Assembly: GCA_934717855.1 (NCBI GenBank)
Contig: CAKUZI010000014.1
Span: 1-42,808, forward strand
Origin: an uncultured Candidatus Melainabacteria bacterium
GTDB lineage: Bacteria > Cyanobacteriota > Vampirovibrionia > Gastranaerophilales > Gastranaerophilaceae
Direction: 5' to 3'
Length of the DNA: 42,808 nt
The translations under genes were made by a program, and so were the position numbers. Numbering within the stretch: the first letter of the stretch is position 1; each line of letters opens with the position of its first letter. Positions 40,378 to 42,808 of the stretch are shown piece by piece. The notes beneath the pieces were generated by a model. The model was not told where the DNA came from. It searched no databases and saw only the letters and a list, made by a program, of their open reading frames with translations.

Positions 40378-41970
40378 ATGGCGATTTCAAATATTAAACC
40401 AAACTTAAATATAAATATAAAACCTAATCAAACATTAAAAGATTTCAGTTACGGGCAAAAATTCGTTAAAGGACTTGCAAGCCGTTCTATTGCGCCTGTA
40501 ATTCTTTTAGAAGCGTTTGTTGAAACAGGAAGAACTTACCAAGCATATCAAAGAGGTGGGTTTACTGAAGCTAGAGAACGTTTAACCGAAGAAATGACCG
40601 GTGCTTTATTCTGGTTCAGTGGAGTTCCGTTGTTTAATAGTCTTATCGACAAATTTGTCGGTAAAAAAATGTTCAAATTGCCTGAAACAAATTTCGACAC
40701 AGAAAAAGACGCCGTTAGAAATCCTTTCAAAAACTACATGAATAAGTTCAAAAAAGAACTTAAAATGGATCCTAAGAAAGCTGAAAAAGTTATTGCCGGA
40801 TATAAATTTGGCAAAGTTATGACAAGTATTATACTTGCCAATGCTCTTGTTGGCTTTATTTTACCAAAAGCGAACCAAGCTGTTACAAAACATTTAATGC
40901 AAAAACAAAAAGCCAAACAACAAAACCAAGACAACAAAACGCAAAATACTCCACAATACACAATGGATAAATTCCTCAAAAAAGATAACAATGTAGCATT
41001 CGGTGCAATTTCACCTCAAACATTGATGTCATTAGCATATAGTTTTGAAAACAATCCAAAATACGGTTTAATCTCTACGGATGCAGGAGTTTGGGTTGGC
41101 AGAGGAGTTTCAGCTCGTAATAACCACGAAAGAACAGAAGTTTTATTTAGAGACATTTCTTCAAGTTATTTCTATATGTTTAACATGCCGGTAGTTGCTT
41201 ATTTGTTGAACAAAATGCAAACAGGCAGTGGAACAAGACTTGATCCTATTGCAACTCAACAAACAACAGATTTAATGCAAGAAGTATTAAAAGCTAACAA
41301 TGGAAAAATGAATGTTGATGACTTTAAACTTGCAATGCTTGGCAATAGAGATAACACTGCATATATGACGCCAAAAGTTAAAGAAGCAATCCGCGAAGGC
41401 AATGGCGTTGTTGAATTAGACAAGTTTGCGGAACTTCTTGAAGATGTAAAATCTAAATATCCGGAAATCGATGTTGAAAAACTTAAAAAAGCCGCAAAAG
41501 GTATGTCTGAACTTCAACCAAAACTTGACGGTAAAGCAATTATTTCCGAAAAACAAATTGCAGACATCTTTACAGATGGTGCTGTTAATATTCCGGATTT
41601 CTTGAAAAATGTTTACAGATGTTCAACTTCCGACCAAAACTTGTTTACCGGAAAAATTTCAGACCCTGTATTTGATCAAGATTTACGCTTTATTCATAAA
41701 GAAACATTTATCAAAAAACAAGCCGAAATTGAAGCATATATTCAATCAGTTATTAAGAAAGCGAAAACAGGAGAAATCACAAAAGAACTTCTTGAAAAAG
41801 CACGTAAAGAAAATTACGGCAAAAACGCTCTTAACTGGGGAATTGGATTTGCAATTTCAGCAGCATTCTTGTCAACATTTATTCCGAAAATTCAATACTG
41901 GATTACAAGAAAAGCGACCGGCTCAGACGCATTCCCTGGAACTGCAGAATACACAGACGAAAAGAAATAA
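40378..41970 (+). CDS. Unknown 530-residue membrane protein
   Basis: Membrane segments appear near residues 37-50 (APVILLEAFVET), 150-170 (MTSIILANALVGFIL) and 486-505 (WGIGFAISAAFLSTFI). Between them lies a long polar domain with acidic loops (NNGKMNVDDFK, EGNGVVELDKF) resembling degenerate EF-hand loops. TTAAGGAAAATTTTTTAAC precedes the ATG. It starts with MAISNIKPN, similar in style to the divergent neighbour, and may be lineage specific. The function is unknown. It ends five bases from the convergent prepilin. Confidence 0.75.
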   Translation: MAISNIKPNLNINIKPNQTLKDFSYGQKFVKGLASRSIAPVILLEAFVETGRTYQAYQRGGFTEARERLTEEMTGALFWFSGVPLFNSLIDKFVGKKMFKLPETNFDTEKDAVRNPFKNYMNKFKKELKMDPKKAEKVIAGYKFGKVMTSIILANALVGFILPKANQAVTKHLMQKQKAKQQNQDNKTQNTPQYTMDKFLKKDNNVAFGAISPQTLMSLAYSFENNPKYGLISTDAGVWVGRGVSARNNHERTEVLFRDISSSYFYMFNMPVVAYLLNKMQTGSGTRLDPIATQQTTDLMQEVLKANNGKMNVDDFKLAMLGNRDNTAYMTPKVKEAIREGNGVVELDKFAELLEDVKSKYPEIDVEKLKKAAKGMSELQPKLDGKAIISEKQIADIFTDGAVNIPDFLKNVYRCSTSDQNLFTGKISDPVFDQDLRFIHKETFIKKQAEIEAYIQSVIKKAKTGEITKELLEKARKENYGKNALNWGIGFAISAAFLSTFIPKIQYWITRKATGSDAFPGTAEYTDEKK

Positions 41971-41974
41971 TTTT

Positions 41975-42691
41975 TTATTCTTCTCGCCAAGGGTAATCGT
42001 CTTTAATTTGCCAACCGTCGTACTGAATTAGTTTTGTACAAGAATGACGTCTGTGATATGAATTTGTAAATGGGTGTTTGCATTTGTCAAGAAGTTCTGC
42101 TCTATTTGAAACAGACTCATTCACTGAAGGATAAAATCTACCATTTATTAAAGAAAATAAAAATGTTCTCCGTCCATCATAAGACTCTTGCGCACAATAT
42201 TTAATTTGAGTACAATAAAAAAAGTGCATAACATTGGGATAAGCAATATAAGCAACAAACCCACTTCCATCATTAAACTTTACCGATGTATATATATCCC
42301 CACTAGTCTCGGTTTCTTGATTTATATATGGTTTCAAATTCTCATTATACCATTTTGTAGTTTCTTCTTTATTTCTAACTGCTTCTTGTGGGAACGAAAA
42401 ACTTTCAGGAGATATTCCCTCTTCAGTTTGCCATCTTAAAACAGCCTGACTCATAATTGAATAAAATTTTTCAAGTTTTACAGCAGTAGCTTTTTTCTCA
42501 TGCTGTTCAATCAAATTAGGAAGTGTCAAAGCTGCAACAATACCGATAATTCCAAGAGTGATTAGAACTTCTGCGAGAGTGAAAGCGGATTTGCGTTTGA
42601 GTGAATGGTGAGTAGTGAGTGGTGAATAGTTCGTTTCAGGGGAAGCAACTAAGCAACTAGGTTGTTTTTGTTGTAAATTGTTTTTATTCAT
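41975..42691 (-). CDS. Prepilin-like protein with repeat-derived leader
   Basis: The 238-residue protein has the signal FTLAEVLITLGIIGIVAALT preceded by Ala instead of the usual Gly at the cleavage position. The globular domain has cysteine pairs and ends CTKLIQYDGWQIKDDYPW, as in the prepilin at 15736. Within the leader, SPLTTHHSL-type residues are encoded by repeat R3 (42600-42638), so an intergenic repeat has entered the coding region before the cleavage site. The 5' end matches the prepilin pseudogene at 12265, and AAAGGAAAAATAAAA precedes the ATG. Confidence 0.87.
   Translation of the reverse strand: MNKNNLQQKQPSCLVASPETNYSPLTTHHSLKRKSAFTLAEVLITLGIIGIVAALTLPNLIEQHEKKATAVKLEKFYSIMSQAVLRWQTEEGISPESFSFPQEAVRNKEETTKWYNENLKPYINQETETSGDIYTSVKFNDGSGFVAYIAYPNVMHFFYCTQIKYCAQESYDGRRTFLFSLINGRFYPSVNESVSNRAELLDKCKHPFTNSYHRRHSCTKLIQYDGWQIKDDYPWREE
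42600..42638 (+). repeat. Short dispersed repeat R3, copy 2, inside a prepilin leader
   Basis: It matches 1098-1145 in inverted orientation over 38 bases with about four changes. It is translated as part of the cleaved leader of the prepilin. Confidence 0.75.
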
Positions 42692-42724
42692 TTTTATTTT
42701 TCCTTTCTTTTCACCAACACATAC

Positions 42725-42808
42725 AATCGCACACTTTGTTGCGCGATCTGAATTTTTATATTTTTTATACCCCTCTCTGAAATTTCTAAGCTCACATAAT
42801 TCGCCAAG
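42725..42808 (+). repeat. Dispersed structured repeat R1, copy 4, cut by window end
   Basis: The first 84 bases match copy 1 with several changes in the GC-rich stem (ATCGCACACTTTGTTGCGCG). It lies upstream of the prepilin at 41975-42691 and continues past the end of the window. Confidence 0.82.

Overview
The window is an AT-rich bacterial chromosome segment. Low GC, many prepilin-like genes carrying FTLAEVLITLGIIG, AAGGA-type ribosome binding sites, a SepIVA/DivIVA-like gene beside coaD and lineage-type membrane proteins fit a gut member of the Vampirovibrionia/Melainabacteria (Gastranaerophilales). That placement is an inference; no 16S gene is present.

Layout. Bases 1-2411 (minus) hold rpmG, tRNA-Trp, secE, nusG, rplK and rplA (cut by the window edge), a classical transcription/translation operon. 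Bases 2615-4134 carry a coiled-coil division-type protein, coaD and a small unknown gene. Bases 4135-4978 hold an sRNA-like terminator unit and a 58-residue small gene. A 259-residue unknown protein (plus) then converges on rpe, rnc, cdsA, frr and pyrH (minus). Bases 9415-11981 hold an unknown protein, a ribbon-helix-helix regulator and an unusual protein made of four GntR-type winged helices. Bases 12018-12265 are a gutted prepilin pseudogene. A minus-strand run follows: HicB-like, GerM-domain, LmeA/DUF2993, truB, rbfA, then infB, rnpM and prfA. A phase-variable prepilin cassette with dispersed repeats sits between rbfA and infB. Another prepilin, a TerC/DUF475 membrane protein and a GT2 glycosyltransferase follow.

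Bases 24184-36703 are a P22-like (podovirus type) structural gene cluster on the minus strand: LuxR-type HTH, amidase, DNA-stabilisation/tail beta-propeller, coat protein, holin-like gene with a possible -1 frameshift, scaffold, connector, small terminase, acetyltransferase, portal, large terminase. No integrase, repressor or replication gene is visible. A tandem duplication inside it left broken portal and terminase copies, two copies of a secreted protein, and a lipase-like cargo gene present in one unit only. Bases 36893-42691 carry an unknown protein with a pentanucleotide repeat in its leader, ychF, a divergent pair of unknown membrane proteins, and a fourth prepilin.

Main points to follow up: (1) a shared promoter architecture, TGTAA-type direct repeats ten bases apart just upstream of a -10 box, in front of at least four unknown genes including the 58-residue one, suggesting an undescribed regulon; (2) poly-C/poly-G tracts between start codon and prepilin signal in two prepilin genes, one apparently OFF and one ON; (3) a dispersed ~130 bp structured repeat always next to prepilin genes; (4) the four-fold GntR protein; (5) phage features: an A-AAA-AAG slippery site, a strong opposite-strand promoter with a short terminated transcript, and a terminator directly in front of the terminase gene.
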